From positions 186,001 through 250,000 of the forward strand of contig NZ_JQJH01000004.1 in NCBI RefSeq assembly GCF_000745425.1: 64,000 nucleotides of DNA, in the 5' to 3' direction. This document shows, one piece after another, positions 18,985 through 27,339 of this stretch (position 1 is the stretch's first letter; every line of letters starts with the position of its first letter). The notes beneath the pieces were generated by a model. That model was not told the origin of the DNA. It saw nothing but the letters and a program-made list of their open reading frames with translations, and ran no database searches. This DNA is from Beijerinckia mobilis. Lineage in GTDB: Bacteria; Pseudomonadota; Alphaproteobacteria; Rhizobiales; Beijerinckiaceae. The position numbers and the translations under genes are program-made.

Positions 18985-19257
18985 ATGGCTCTCTCGTTCA
19001 CGGCGGTTGATTCGCTTCATAAGTTCGTGTTGCCCGCGGGGCTCGCAGTGCTCTTCATTCTTGTGCCGTCGCCGGTCGCAGATCCGCCCTTACAGGTCAC
19101 TGTCGAACGATTTGGCGCGATGATGCCGCAATGCCGGGAATGGACAGACGCCTGCTCGGTTTGTCTTCGCGATGGAGAGGGCGCCGTGCATTGTTCAACG
19201 CCGGGCATTGCCTGTCTGCCGGGCGTGCCGGTCTGTACGGATCCGGCGACGCCCTGA
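18985..19257 (+). CDS. Small exported Cys-rich protein, function unknown
   Basis: The 90-residue product MALSFTAVDSLHKFVLPAGL has a hydrophobic segment, FVLPAGLAVLFILVPSPVA, at residues ~14-32 that looks like a signal peptide. The mature part holds six cysteines in the order CREW-TDAC-SVC...HCST-IAC-PVC. Small Rhizobiales proteins with a similar C.EWTD.C..C pattern exist as I recall, but no function is known. The cysteines could form disulfides in the periplasm or bind metal. The frame extends back to 18829, but only this ATG gives a sensible N-terminus. Confidence 0.6.
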   Translation: MALSFTAVDSLHKFVLPAGLAVLFILVPSPVADPPLQVTVERFGAMMPQCREWTDACSVCLRDGEGAVHCSTPGIACLPGVPVCTDPATP

Positions 19258-19617
19258 AGGTTGATCTGCCGCCAGCTGGGTATCTTGGCTGTGGATTCGG
19301 CTGGAACGGTGCGGGAGGATTCCCAGAGAGGCGCACCGCATCTGACTTCGCTCCAATTGGGCTGATGTCGCTAAAATTATTGGTGCCGGGCGGGTCAGGT
19401 GCATTGGACGGCCAATTGCGACTTCTCTGGCGAGGAAGGCCTATTCCTCGTTCCTAGATTCGTGGGAAAATCGACCTTTAGGGTTCCGTTCATGCTGAAA
19501 CCGCGCTAAAGGCGGCTGCTTGGGGCGGGAACAGCTTCGTCGAACTGTCTTTTTCCGCCCTGTTACTTTCGGGGTTGGCGGGTGCCCGCGCGCCACTCCC
19601 TCATCCAGGAAATTTCC
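19258..19617. other. Intergenic region before rph
   Basis: I see no gene and no strong structure. The last 100 bp should contain the rph promoter. Confidence 0.4.
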
Positions 19618-20331
19618 ATGCGCCCATCTCAACGTGCCGCCAAGGACTTGCGTCCGGTGACTCTCGAACGCAATGTCGCTCGCTATGCCGAGGGCTCTTG
19701 CCTCGTCAAATTCGGCGGTACGCATGTTCTCTGCACCGCTTCGCTGGAGGACAAGCCACCGCCATGGCTGCGCGGCCAGGGGCGTGGCTGGGTAACGGCG
19801 GAATATGCGATGCTGCCGCGTGCGACCCATACCCGGAGCAGGCGGGAATCCGTCTCAGGAAAAATTTCAGGCCGTACCCATGAAATCCAGCGGCTGATCG
19901 GCCGCAGCCTGCGTGCAGTCACCAATCTGCAAGCACTCGGCGAGCGGCAGATCACGCTCGACTGCGATGTTCTACAGGCCGATGGCGGGACGCGGACCGC
20001 GGCGATCACCGGTGCATGGGTCGCTTTGCATGATTGCTGCAAATGGATGTATGGCCGCTCGATGCTAAAAGAGATGCCGGTGCGCGATCATGTGGCGGCC
20101 GTCTCCTGTGGCATTGTGCAGGGCGAAGCGGTGATCGATCTCGATTATGCGGAAGATTCCACCGCCGAGACAGATGCGAATTTCGTAATGACCGGAAGCG
20201 GTGCCATTGTCGAGGTTCAGGCGAGCGCCGAGGGCGCGGTCTTTACCGAGGAGGAATTGGGGTTGTTGCTGGCCCTTGCCCGCGACGGCATCAGCCAACT
20301 CGTCGCCATTCAGAAAAGCGTGATCGGCTGA
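19618..20331 (+). CDS. rph: Ribonuclease PH
   Basis: The 237-residue product starts [20 protein letters not shown] and shows the RNase PH features [37 protein letters not shown] and [12 protein letters not shown], then [19 protein letters not shown]. The enzyme trims tRNA 3' ends by phosphorolysis. The ATG at 19618 gives the normal length; a start at 19582 would add twelve residues. It is followed after 3 bp by rdgB, a common alphaproteobacterial pair. Unlike many relatives, no hrcA is seen divergent to it. Confidence 0.96.
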   Translation: MRPSQRAAKDLRPVTLERNVARYAEGSCLVKFGGTHVLCTASLEDKPPPWLRGQGRGWVTAEYAMLPRATHTRSRRESVSGKISGRTHEIQRLIGRSLRAVTNLQALGERQITLDCDVLQADGGTRTAAITGAWVALHDCCKWMYGRSMLKEMPVRDHVAAVSCGIVQGEAVIDLDYAEDSTAETDANFVMTGSGAIVEVQASAEGAVFTEEELGLLLALARDGISQLVAIQKSVIG

Positions 20332-20334
20332 ACG

Positions 20335-21000
20335 ATGCCGCTGTCTCCTCTTCCTTCCGGTTATACAGGCGGCGGCGACCGGCTTGTCATCGCGACGCAT
20401 AATGCGGGCAAGTTGCGCGAAATGTGCGAATTGCTTGCGCCTTATGCGGTAGAGGCCATTTCGGCGGGAGCGCTTTCCCTGCCGGAGCCTGATGAGACCG
20501 GCACGACATTCATAGAAAATGCACTCATCAAGGCGCGCTCGGCGGCGGCTTTATCACGGCTGCCGGCATTTGCCGACGATTCTGGTCTCTGCGTCGATGG
20601 GCTTGAAGGCGCGCCAGGCCTGTTTTCGGCCCGCTGGGCCGGAGAGAGCAAGGATTTTGGCGCCGCCATGCGCCGGATCGAAACGGAGCTGGGGCAAAGA
20701 GGCGTTCAGCCGCCATGGACTGCGCATTTCGTCTCTGCGCTTGCGCTCGCCTTTCCCAGTGGCGAAACTTTTTCTTTTGAAGGAAAGGTTTACGGGACAT
20801 TGGTGTTTCCGCCGCGCGGAACGCAAGGCTTCGGCTATGATCCGATTTTTCTGCCCGAGGGCTTCGAGCGGACCTTCGGTGAAATGGACCAGCAGGAAAA
20901 ACACGGAATCCCTGCCGATGGTTCCCAGGCGCTTTCGCATCGGGCCCGCGCATTTCAACATTTTGCCCGCGCCTGTTTGACGCATCCCTCCCCTGATTGA
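20335..21000 (+). CDS. rdgB: XTP/dITP diphosphatase (HAM1/RdgB)
   Basis: The protein has the HAM1 fingerprint: [13 protein letters not shown] at residues ~18-30, [37 protein letters not shown] and [12 protein letters not shown], ending with SHRARAF. It removes non-canonical purine triphosphates (ITP, XTP) from the nucleotide pool. It is 221 residues long, slightly longer than usual because of the N-terminal [14 protein letters not shown]. It starts 3 bp after rph, so both are on one transcript. Confidence 0.95.
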   Translation: MPLSPLPSGYTGGGDRLVIATHNAGKLREMCELLAPYAVEAISAGALSLPEPDETGTTFIENALIKARSAAALSRLPAFADDSGLCVDGLEGAPGLFSARWAGESKDFGAAMRRIETELGQRGVQPPWTAHFVSALALAFPSGETFSFEGKVYGTLVFPPRGTQGFGYDPIFLPEGFERTFGEMDQQEKHGIPADGSQALSHRARAFQHFARACLTHPSPD

Positions 21001-21199
21001 TTAGAAAAAAGCCGATCCGTATATTGCGCTGCAAAATCACTGATCGCGCGATCAGGTCGAGGGAGGCAAAGGTTTTTCAATCTTCTCCCCGGCATATGAG
21101 CAATTGCGCATCTTGTACGGTTGCACTGCGGCAAATTGCGTCTAGCGGCCATTTCATGGACCGGAATCGTGAGCTGTCGGCACGTGGAGAAGAGGCATC

Positions 21200-21517
21200 A
21201 TGACGTCTTCAGTCTGGCAAACCAAATTCGGTCCGCGTCGTGTCCGTCACGACCCGCCGACCCTGAAGGAGGCGATCGTCGCAGCTCAGGGATTGACCGA
21301 CCAGCTTAATGAGCAGATCGAAATCGCGGCTTCGCTGATGGATATGCCCGAAAGCGAAGTGCGCTCGGAAATTCTGAAATCCGCTGCGCCACGGAATTCG
21401 GGCCAGATCATCCTGTCGAAAGGCCGGGAGCGTTCGGTTGGCCGGACGGTGATCGTCGAACGCAAACCGGCGCGGCGCCTGGTCGGAGCGACCAAGCCTT
21501 CACTTTCATCTTCCTGA
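21200..21517 (+). CDS. Conserved hypothetical protein
   Basis: The 105-residue product begins MTSSVWQTKFGPRRVRHDPP, continues TLKEAIVAAQGLTDQLNEQI and EIAASLMDMPESEVRSEILK, and ends in a basic Ser-rich tail. I recognise the N-terminal block from small uncharacterised Rhizobiales proteins, but I know no function. It is predicted soluble and mostly helical. GAAGAGG precedes the ATG. It stands alone, with a hairpin at 21682-21719 that could be its terminator. Confidence 0.7.
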   Translation: MTSSVWQTKFGPRRVRHDPPTLKEAIVAAQGLTDQLNEQIEIAASLMDMPESEVRSEILKSAAPRNSGQIILSKGRERSVGRTVIVERKPARRLVGATKPSLSSS

Positions 21518-21681
21518 TCCCTGCTGGTTACTCGCGCGATCCCTATCTCGGTCGGGCTCGGCGGGGTTTGACGCACTCTGGTCGCATCCGGACGGTAGTG
21601 CTGGAATATGTGACCCTTTCTCAAGGTCTTGGCATCTGCGGCGATTCACTTCCGAGTGAAGAATCCTCAGAGCATCCCTTG

Positions 21682-21719
21682 GAGCATCGCTCGACAAATC
21701 GCCCTCACGAGTGATGCTC
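21682..21719 (+). terminator. Hairpin downstream of the conserved hypothetical gene
   Basis: GAGCATCGCTC (21682-21692) pairs with GAGTGATGCTC (21709-21719) with one G-U over a 16-base loop, and TTTCTTTC follows. It lies 165 bp past the stop at 21517, so its role as terminator is only plausible. Confidence 0.4.
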
Positions 21720-21777
21720 TTTCTTTCAAGACATTGATGTTCCCGAAAAGCGATCTTTGCTTTTCGGCGTGACGCTG

Positions 21778-21879
21778 GCGCGTTTCGCATCGTTCCAGAA
21801 ACGCTCCCCTCGAAAAATCAGAGTATTTTCAGAAATATGAAGATACGAAGTAATTCAATGGCTTGCGCAAATGCTTTGA
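21778..21879 (+). repeat. Dispersed ~102-bp composite repeat, diverged copy
   Basis: The first module ends in GAAACGCTC at 21806 and starts with GCGCGTTTC at 21778. After a spacer of about 12 bp, AGAGTATTTTC at 21820 begins the second module, followed by TAATTCAATG, which corresponds to the internal TTCAACATTATCG of better copies. The right terminal arm is poorly kept. Confidence 0.5.
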
Positions 21880-22459
21880 ATGTGGATTCTTCTGGCCACA
21901 TCTCGTTTACCTCTCGACAGCCCTGATTCTCCGTAGGAAGCGAAGTCTGGCAGCATTTCAGTCACTGGCGCTGCCCGGCTGGAAAAATCTGTTCTGCGTC
22001 AGGGCCTTGCCTCAAAATTCCTCCGGACATTTTCTGCCGAATTTGATTTAGTATAAATATATTGTTGTTTTATAAGGATTTTCTTCAAATTTTTCGTTGA
22101 AACCTCCGACCATCCGTGCCAGATATCAATGGCCGATAGGGCTGAACTGGAGCGGGGCGCGGGTTTCATCCGATCCCCAGATCCCGCTCCTATCGCCATT
22201 CGGTCCATCGATACGATCGGAACATTCAATCGGCGCCAAGGGATCCTCCCAGTTTTGCCGTTGGTGTTTCTCCCCATTCGTCCCGTGCGGTCTCCGCTTT
22301 GCCGGTTCACGACGGAATGGGTCGATATTGACAGGTCCCTGAGAGGTTTGAACGGGTGTGACGGTCGCGCATAAGACCCTATGAAAAGGCGCTTGATCTG
22401 TATATTTTTTTATATAGTATTGCCATGAGCGCATGCTGCTCCGGCATCCTGCCCGAAAT

Positions 22460-22544
22460 TGCACCATTCGGGATTGTCTCGATGCCGAGACAATAAGGAG
22501 AGCGTCGGATCGCTGTCCGGCGCTCCCATCGCAGACAGGGTGCA
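22460..22544 (+). ncRNA. Candidate three-stem structured leader upstream of the dioxygenase gene
   Basis: An outer stem TGCACC (22460-22465)/GGTGCA (22539-22544) encloses two hairpins: ATTGTCTC/GAGACAAT (22473-22480/22487-22494) and GAGCGTCGGA/TCCGGCGCTC (22500-22509/22516-22525, one G-U). This is a closed three-way junction about 110 bp before the start at 22657. The third hairpin resembles the 29-bp module of the dispersed repeat. It may be a 5'-UTR element or simply repeat-derived; no known riboswitch is recognised. Confidence 0.35.
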
Positions 22545-22656
22545 TCTTTTAGCATTGTTCCCTACGCGCCGGGCCTCGCACCGGATTGGGGGAGGTGTGT
22601 GCCTGAATACGGCTTCGTATACGAGTGCTGTTCTTTAAACTGTGTCAGGAAAGATC

Positions 22657-23511
22657 ATGCAGAAAGATTGGCGTGAGGATTTCAGTACCCAAGGCTATGT
22701 CATTTGCAAAAACATCCTCCCGCCCGATCTGATCGATGAACATCTGAAGCAAGTGTTGGCTTTATGTGCCCGTTTCGGTGTGGTCGATCTCGAGAGCCTT
22801 GTTTCCCTGCCGATCGAAACCGACGATGCCTTTATGGCGGCAATGCTTGATCTGCATTATCGTAACGAACTGGCGCGTAAGCTGATCTTCAATCGCATCA
22901 TGCGGCGCGTGCTTGCCGAGCTGTTCGGAGCAGAGCCGATTCTTTCCTTCGCCCGCAGCTCGTTGTGGGAGCCGGGAAACATGCGGGCGCATGTCGATAC
23001 GGCCTTTCGGTCTCCGGATGCGCCCTATAGCGTATGCCGCACATGGTGTGCGCTCGAAAATATCGATGCCGAAAGCGGCCGTTTCTATCTGATTCCCGGT
23101 AGCCACCGGACATTGATGCCAAGACTTTACGACGAAGTGATCGCGGAGAATCCGGAGCTTCAGGAGCTTTCGCGGAAGTTGGCCGATGAGCCGGAGAACT
23201 GGTGGCGTCTGTTCAGCCGCGGCTGGCCGAAGGTCAATGCGAAAGTGCCTGATCGTATTGATGGCAATCAGAAAGTGTCGTTTGAGATGAACAAGGGCGA
23301 TGTGATCTTCTTCAATCCTGCTGTCGTGCATGGCACGGTGGATTGTCTCGATCCGAAAGGCGATCGCAAGGTCATGATCTGTGAATGGACGACGCGCGAG
23401 GCCTGGAATGCATCCGGCTTCTCCCGTCCGTTCTACGAAGAACCGTCCGTTTCCGATGCGGAGGATCTAGAGGAAGCCGATGTCATCGCGCGCGTTGCAT
23501 TTGGTCGTTGA
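22657..23511 (+). CDS. Phytanoyl-CoA dioxygenase (PhyH) family protein
   Basis: This is a 2-oxoglutarate/Fe(II) dioxygenase of the PhyH family with 284 residues. The iron ligands are H112 and D114 in NMRAHVDTAF, and a distal histidine in FFNPAVVHGTVD. GRFYLIPGSHRTLM and GDVIFFNPAVVHG are the other typical parts. Substrates of this family range from lipids to natural products, so none can be given here. The ATG at 22657 has AGGAAAG just upstream; a GTG at 22642 is the alternative. The gene stands alone between long non-coding regions. Confidence 0.82.
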   Translation: MQKDWREDFSTQGYVICKNILPPDLIDEHLKQVLALCARFGVVDLESLVSLPIETDDAFMAAMLDLHYRNELARKLIFNRIMRRVLAELFGAEPILSFARSSLWEPGNMRAHVDTAFRSPDAPYSVCRTWCALENIDAESGRFYLIPGSHRTLMPRLYDEVIAENPELQELSRKLADEPENWWRLFSRGWPKVNAKVPDRIDGNQKVSFEMNKGDVIFFNPAVVHGTVDCLDPKGDRKVMICEWTTREAWNASGFSRPFYEEPSVSDAEDLEEADVIARVAFGR

Positions 23512-24017
23512 TGATATTTCCCGGATGGGACGGAATGTAATCGTCCGTTCCATCCACATACCTTACGATCGATTGGAATCGCACACATCACGATAAGACG
23601 CTTTCGGATGCTTCCGAAACGCTCTCTTGACAAAAGATCGTTGATTTTCATTTCCGTGCCAGCGTCATCCCCATCGCGAAGCGGTTTCATCGAAACGGTA
23701 ATCCGGTTCTCGGCGACGAGGGTTATTCCGATTTCCAAGTCCCAATGAGCGTGGCTCATTGGGACACACCTTCGCTGGAACTTGCTTGCATGACTGTCGG
23801 GCGGCGGTTCTCAGACCGGATTTCACTGTGTCCAAAAGCTTGGAATCGATGCAACTTGGTCTTGGTCTCCAGGCGCCATTTTGTTTGCGTGCGGAACGAC
23901 AAAGCCCGGTTCATTCCGGAATGGATATGAGATTGCCCTGAATGAGCCTGCGGCAATAAGCAGGAGCGGATCGATTAGGATCCGCCGGGATCGTTCAAGT
24001 CTTTGTGATACGGACTA
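23512..24017. other. Non-coding stretch after the dioxygenase gene
   Basis: No gene is supported. It contains one copy of the 29-bp palindromic module (23595-23623), 84 bp past the stop of the dioxygenase gene. Confidence 0.5.
23595..23623 (+). repeat. 29-bp palindromic module of the dispersed repeat
   Basis: CGCTTTCGGA (from 23598) and TCCGAAACG (from 23612) form the stem, and the copy ends in CGCTC at 23623, like the other copies. No clear 60-bp module follows. Confidence 0.55.
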
Positions 24018-24368
24018 TCACGGGCGGGGTGATTGCGGCTCGAGGCCGCCATATTGGCATGAACCGATTGAGCCGCATAAGGCGTCGATCGGCCTGTATT
24101 CATCCTCTCCCGAGCCGAAGCCGAACTCGAATTTCTTGTTCAGGATGACCATGGTATCGTCTGAGGGATAAAGCCCTGGCGCGTAAGCGGCGACGGTCAG
24201 AAGTGTGGCCACGATGGCTAGGAAAAACAGGCTGCGTATCAGCCCGGAAAAATGGGGTCCGCGATTGGGGCGGAGCCGGGCAAATTTACGCGTTTGTGCA
24301 GAATTCTGTTTCCTATCGACGATCGGCGACTGGGACTGAGATGCGCCGGTCTTGAGGATGCGAATCAT
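24018..24368 (-). CDS. Hypothetical single-pass membrane protein
   Basis: The 116-residue product has a basic N-terminal region (KFARLRPNRGPHFSGLIR) followed by one hydrophobic segment, SLFFLAIVATLLTVAAYAPG, at residues ~45-64, and a polar tail with YPSDDTMVILNKKFEFGFG. The topology suggests a C-terminal domain outside the cytoplasm. The start at 24368 is favoured by GAGG 8 nt upstream. I do not recognise a family, and the length is short, so it could still be non-coding. Confidence 0.45.
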   Translation of the reverse strand: MIRILKTGASQSQSPIVDRKQNSAQTRKFARLRPNRGPHFSGLIRSLFFLAIVATLLTVAAYAPGLYPSDDTMVILNKKFEFGFGSGEDEYRPIDALCGSIGSCQYGGLEPQSPRP

Positions 24369-24643
24369 TGCTTTTGCCTCGTGTGGGTATTTATCCCACA
24401 ATACAGGCTGCAACAGTGGAGGGTCAAGCTCAGCAATAGAACCGCTTTCATTGAACATCCTTCGCCGCGATCTTTCTCGTGACCGCTTGTCAGCGCAATT
24501 TTCTCCAGACACGGGTTCTGGCATGAAAGGTGATCAGCGATTATAGAAGGTCCGAATATTTGCCCGCATCGATTTGTGGGATTGCGTCCCACAAATCGAT
24601 GCGGCTATTCTATCATGGATGATAAAGCTTTAACGGAGCAGGT

Positions 24644-25489
24644 GTGGCTCGACCCGACGATTCGTCTCTTGACGCGATGCGGCTGCATGCCCCGCTGGCG
24701 CGCCTGTTGAGACCTCTGGTGCGTCTGTTCATCCGCACAGGCATAACCTTTCCCGCTCTTAGCCAATTGCTGCGCGAGCTTTACATCAATGTTGCGGAGT
24801 ATGATTTCGCCTTGCCCGACAAGGCCCAGACGGATAGCCGCGTCAGTCTGCTGACCGGTATTCATCGCAAGGAAGTCAGCAAGTTGCGGGGCGCCGGCGC
24901 ACCGATCCATAATACGCCCGCAACGCTTTCCTGGAGTAGCCGGATCATCGCCCATTGGCTTGCTGCCCCCGCTTATACCGACGCTCTCGGGGCTCCACGG
25001 CCGCTTCCGCGCAGCGGCGAGGCGCCTTCCTTCGAGGCTCTGGTCGCATCCATCACCAAGGATCTGCGCCCGCGTGCAGTGCTTGACGAATGGCTCGACC
25101 GCAATCTCGTGTCCATTGACGAGAATGGTTTCATCCGGCTCGAGGAAAAAGCATTCCTGCCGCAAGCCGGCAGTGAACAGCAGCTCTATTATTTCGGCCG
25201 CAACCTTCATGATCATATTGCTGCGTCCGTCGAAAATATCGTGGGACAGGCGCCGGTCTTTTTTGAGCGTGCCGTGCATTATGATGATCTGTCTGCGCCG
25301 CTCGCCGCGCGCCTCGAGGCGCGCTCACGCGATCTTGCAATGAATGTCCTGCAGGATGCTAATCGTGAGGCCCATGCGGCCTATGAAGAAGCGCCTGGGG
25401 GCGACTGGCGCTGGACCTTCGGTATTTATATTTACCGTGAGAAGGTCAAGCCGGAGCCTCAGGAGGACAGCGGAAAGGACGCGTCTTGA
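24644..25489 (+). CDS. DUF6502 family protein
   Basis: The 281-residue protein is soluble and helical. The N-terminal part (LHAPLARLLRPLVRLFIRTG, then PALSQLLRELYINVAE) is followed by LLTGIHRKEVSKLRG, which looks like a helix-turn-helix recognition segment. This matches DUF6502 as I know it, a family often placed next to a DUF5666 exported protein, as here. The start is GTG at 24644 with GGAGCAGG upstream; ATG 24677 is possible. Its stop TGA overlaps the TTG start of the next gene by two bases. Confidence 0.75.
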   Translation: MARPDDSSLDAMRLHAPLARLLRPLVRLFIRTGITFPALSQLLRELYINVAEYDFALPDKAQTDSRVSLLTGIHRKEVSKLRGAGAPIHNTPATLSWSSRIIAHWLAAPAYTDALGAPRPLPRSGEAPSFEALVASITKDLRPRAVLDEWLDRNLVSIDENGFIRLEEKAFLPQAGSEQQLYYFGRNLHDHIAASVENIVGQAPVFFERAVHYDDLSAPLAARLEARSRDLAMNVLQDANREAHAAYEEAPGGDWRWTFGIYIYREKVKPEPQEDSGKDAS

Positions 25490-26985
25490 AGAGCGGGCTT
25501 TTCCTGTTACGGCGCGACTTTACCCGTCGCGATTGGCTGACGCATGCCGCAACCAGCGTCGCCGCCCTACTCATGGCGCGTGGCGAAGGAATTTCCGGTC
25601 CGCGTGATCAGGGGATCGGCGGCACTGGCGTGACGGAAAGCACCGGCGGCGCCTCTCAGGGAGGCTCGTCAAGCAGTCCCCTGGGCGATCGCGGCATTGG
25701 CGGCACCGGGGTGGTTGGGACGATCCGGCGTTTCGGTAGCATTTATGTCAATGGGCTCAGGATCACCTATCCGGAACAGGTCACCGTCAAAATCGACGGC
25801 ATGCCGGCGCGTCCTTCGGATTTGAAACTGGGTCAGGTCGTGCGTGTTCTTGCCCGCGAAGAGGGCAGCGTCTTTTCGACCGGAAGAATTGATGTCGCCA
25901 GCGAAGTCGTTGGTCCGGTCGGCAGCATCCAATCCCGCAAAAGCATGAGCGTGCTCGGGCAGAAGGTTTCGACCATCGGGCTTTCCAAAAATGCCAAATT
26001 CCGCGTCGGCGATACAGTGGCTGTGAGTGGATTGCGGCGTCCCGATGGTACGATCGTCGCGAGCCTGGTCGAGCCCCGTGCGCCGGACTCTCAGCGGATC
26101 ACAGGTCCGGTGGAACGTGACGCCGATGGGCTGCCAAGGATTGGTGACTTGCGCCTTTCGGGATTGGACCCGGCGCTCATTGGCCGTCGTGCCGTCATTT
26201 CCGGAGAAATGTCCGGCGATGCTTTCAAGGTGCGTTCGGCTGCTCCTGAATCCGCGTTGTTTGATGGCCGACCCTCGCGCCTCTCACTGGAAACCTATGT
26301 CGAACGAGACAGGGGAGGGCGGCTGAGATTCGGCTCCGGCTGGGATCTCCAAGGCGGCCATGATCTTGTGCTGCCGCAAGGTGGAGGACCGCAGCGGGCA
26401 GTGGTTGTCACACAGGTGGATTCGCGCGGGCAGGCGGTGATCGACGCAATACACCCCATCACCCCTTCCGGGCTCGGCCCCGGCCATATGGATCAAGGGC
26501 ATTTTGGTCAGGGACAGATGGGCCGGGGGCCAAGTGGACAAGGACCGAACGGATATGGGTCAGCGGGCCACGGTTTGAATGGGCCGGGAGGCCAGCCAGC
26601 CTATCAAGGTGGCCATAATGGACCGGGGTTTGGCGGAAGCACGCAGAATGGTTTCGGCAGAAATGGTTCGGACCCGCGCAATTGGGGCCGCGAAAATCAA
26701 GCGGGGCCGATGACCAGGCCTCTGACGCATCCCACCGATGGGAGCGGAATGAATGGAGGAGGAGCCGGCGGTTTCAACCAGGGCGGCGGAATGCCCAATC
26801 GAGGTGGGGATCATTCAGGATTTGGCGGGCCAAACGGAATGCGAGGGCCGCAAGGACCCCTCGGCGGGCCACCGACTGGACAGAATGGCCCGCTTGATGG
26901 AATGCGGCCAAATGGTTTCAATCCAGGTGGTTTCGATCCTGGCGGAGGCGGCGGATTTGGCGGAGGTGGTGGCGGTCGGCGATAG
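25486..26985 (+). CDS. DUF5666 exported protein with Tat-like signal and Gly-rich tail
   Basis: The TTG at 25486 overlaps the previous stop, and AAAGGA lies 7 nt upstream, so the two genes are translationally coupled. The N-terminus has TRRDWLTHAATSVAALLMA, a twin-arginine type signal. The middle ~280 residues contain repeated DUF5666-like beta modules: GTIRRFGSIYVNGLRI, VGPVGSIQS and ITGPVERDADG. From residue ~325 to the end the protein is low-complexity, rich in Gly, Asn, Gln, Pro and Met, with repeats of GPNG/GQGP type. Function is unknown; the tail may be an extended surface segment. Confidence 0.75.
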   Translation: MKSGLFLLRRDFTRRDWLTHAATSVAALLMARGEGISGPRDQGIGGTGVTESTGGASQGGSSSSPLGDRGIGGTGVVGTIRRFGSIYVNGLRITYPEQVTVKIDGMPARPSDLKLGQVVRVLAREEGSVFSTGRIDVASEVVGPVGSIQSRKSMSVLGQKVSTIGLSKNAKFRVGDTVAVSGLRRPDGTIVASLVEPRAPDSQRITGPVERDADGLPRIGDLRLSGLDPALIGRRAVISGEMSGDAFKVRSAAPESALFDGRPSRLSLETYVERDRGGRLRFGSGWDLQGGHDLVLPQGGGPQRAVVVTQVDSRGQAVIDAIHPITPSGLGPGHMDQGHFGQGQMGRGPSGQGPNGYGSAGHGLNGPGGQPAYQGGHNGPGFGGSTQNGFGRNGSDPRNWGRENQAGPMTRPLTHPTDGSGMNGGGAGGFNQGGGMPNRGGDHSGFGGPNGMRGPQGPLGGPPTGQNGPLDGMRPNGFNPGGFDPGGGGGFGGGGGGRR

Positions 26986-27339
26986 CCTATTCCAGGAAAC
27001 GGGTCCCAGCGAGCGGGTTTCTTCTCATGGGGACAGATCGGATGCTGTAAGGCGCGGTCTCGATTCGGCTGGAGATGGCGAACGGATTGATTATCGCTTG
27101 GAAAAGGTCGTGGTCGTGACAAGCTTCGCTCATCCCAAGTCTTCGTGATCCCAACTTGTTGGGGTCACGAATATTCGGCGAAAGCCGCGGCGCCGCCCAC
27201 GCGGGCGCAAAGTCTCAATGTGTCATTCTCACTTAGACTTGGTATCAATGGCATCGTTCTTGAGAGTGAAGCCCCTGGCGCGAGAGCATATTCGGATATT
27301 TCCGAACTGCTCGACTGGGCAAATGCTCTAAAAATCCGC
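26986..27339. other. Convergent intergenic region between the DUF5666 gene and uvrD
   Basis: No gene is supported. It holds a copy of the 29-bp palindromic module at 27284-27312, about 30 bp before the uvrD stop. Confidence 0.5.
27284..27312 (+). repeat. 29-bp palindromic module of the dispersed repeat
   Basis: GAGCATATTCGGA (27284-27296) and TCCGAACTGCTC (27301-27312) form an imperfect stem. AAATGCTCTA follows at 27321, which resembles a terminal arm of the 60-bp module, but the rest of that module is missing. It lies between convergent genes and could end transcription. Confidence 0.6.

Larger units (their letters stand above)
21518..22656. other. Long non-coding stretch before the dioxygenase gene
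   Basis: More than 1.1 kb holds no supported gene. It contains several structures: an 11-bp inverted repeat GAGCATCGCTC/GAGTGATGCTC (21682/21709), a hairpin CCGAAAAG/CTTTTCGG (21743/21760), a copy of the dispersed repeat (21778-21879), and a three-stem candidate leader (22460-22544). Confidence 0.5.

Noticed and set aside
22126-22545. Minus-strand 139-codon frame before the dioxygenase gene
   Set aside because: Low-complexity translation over a region of hairpins, no ribosome site and no motif.
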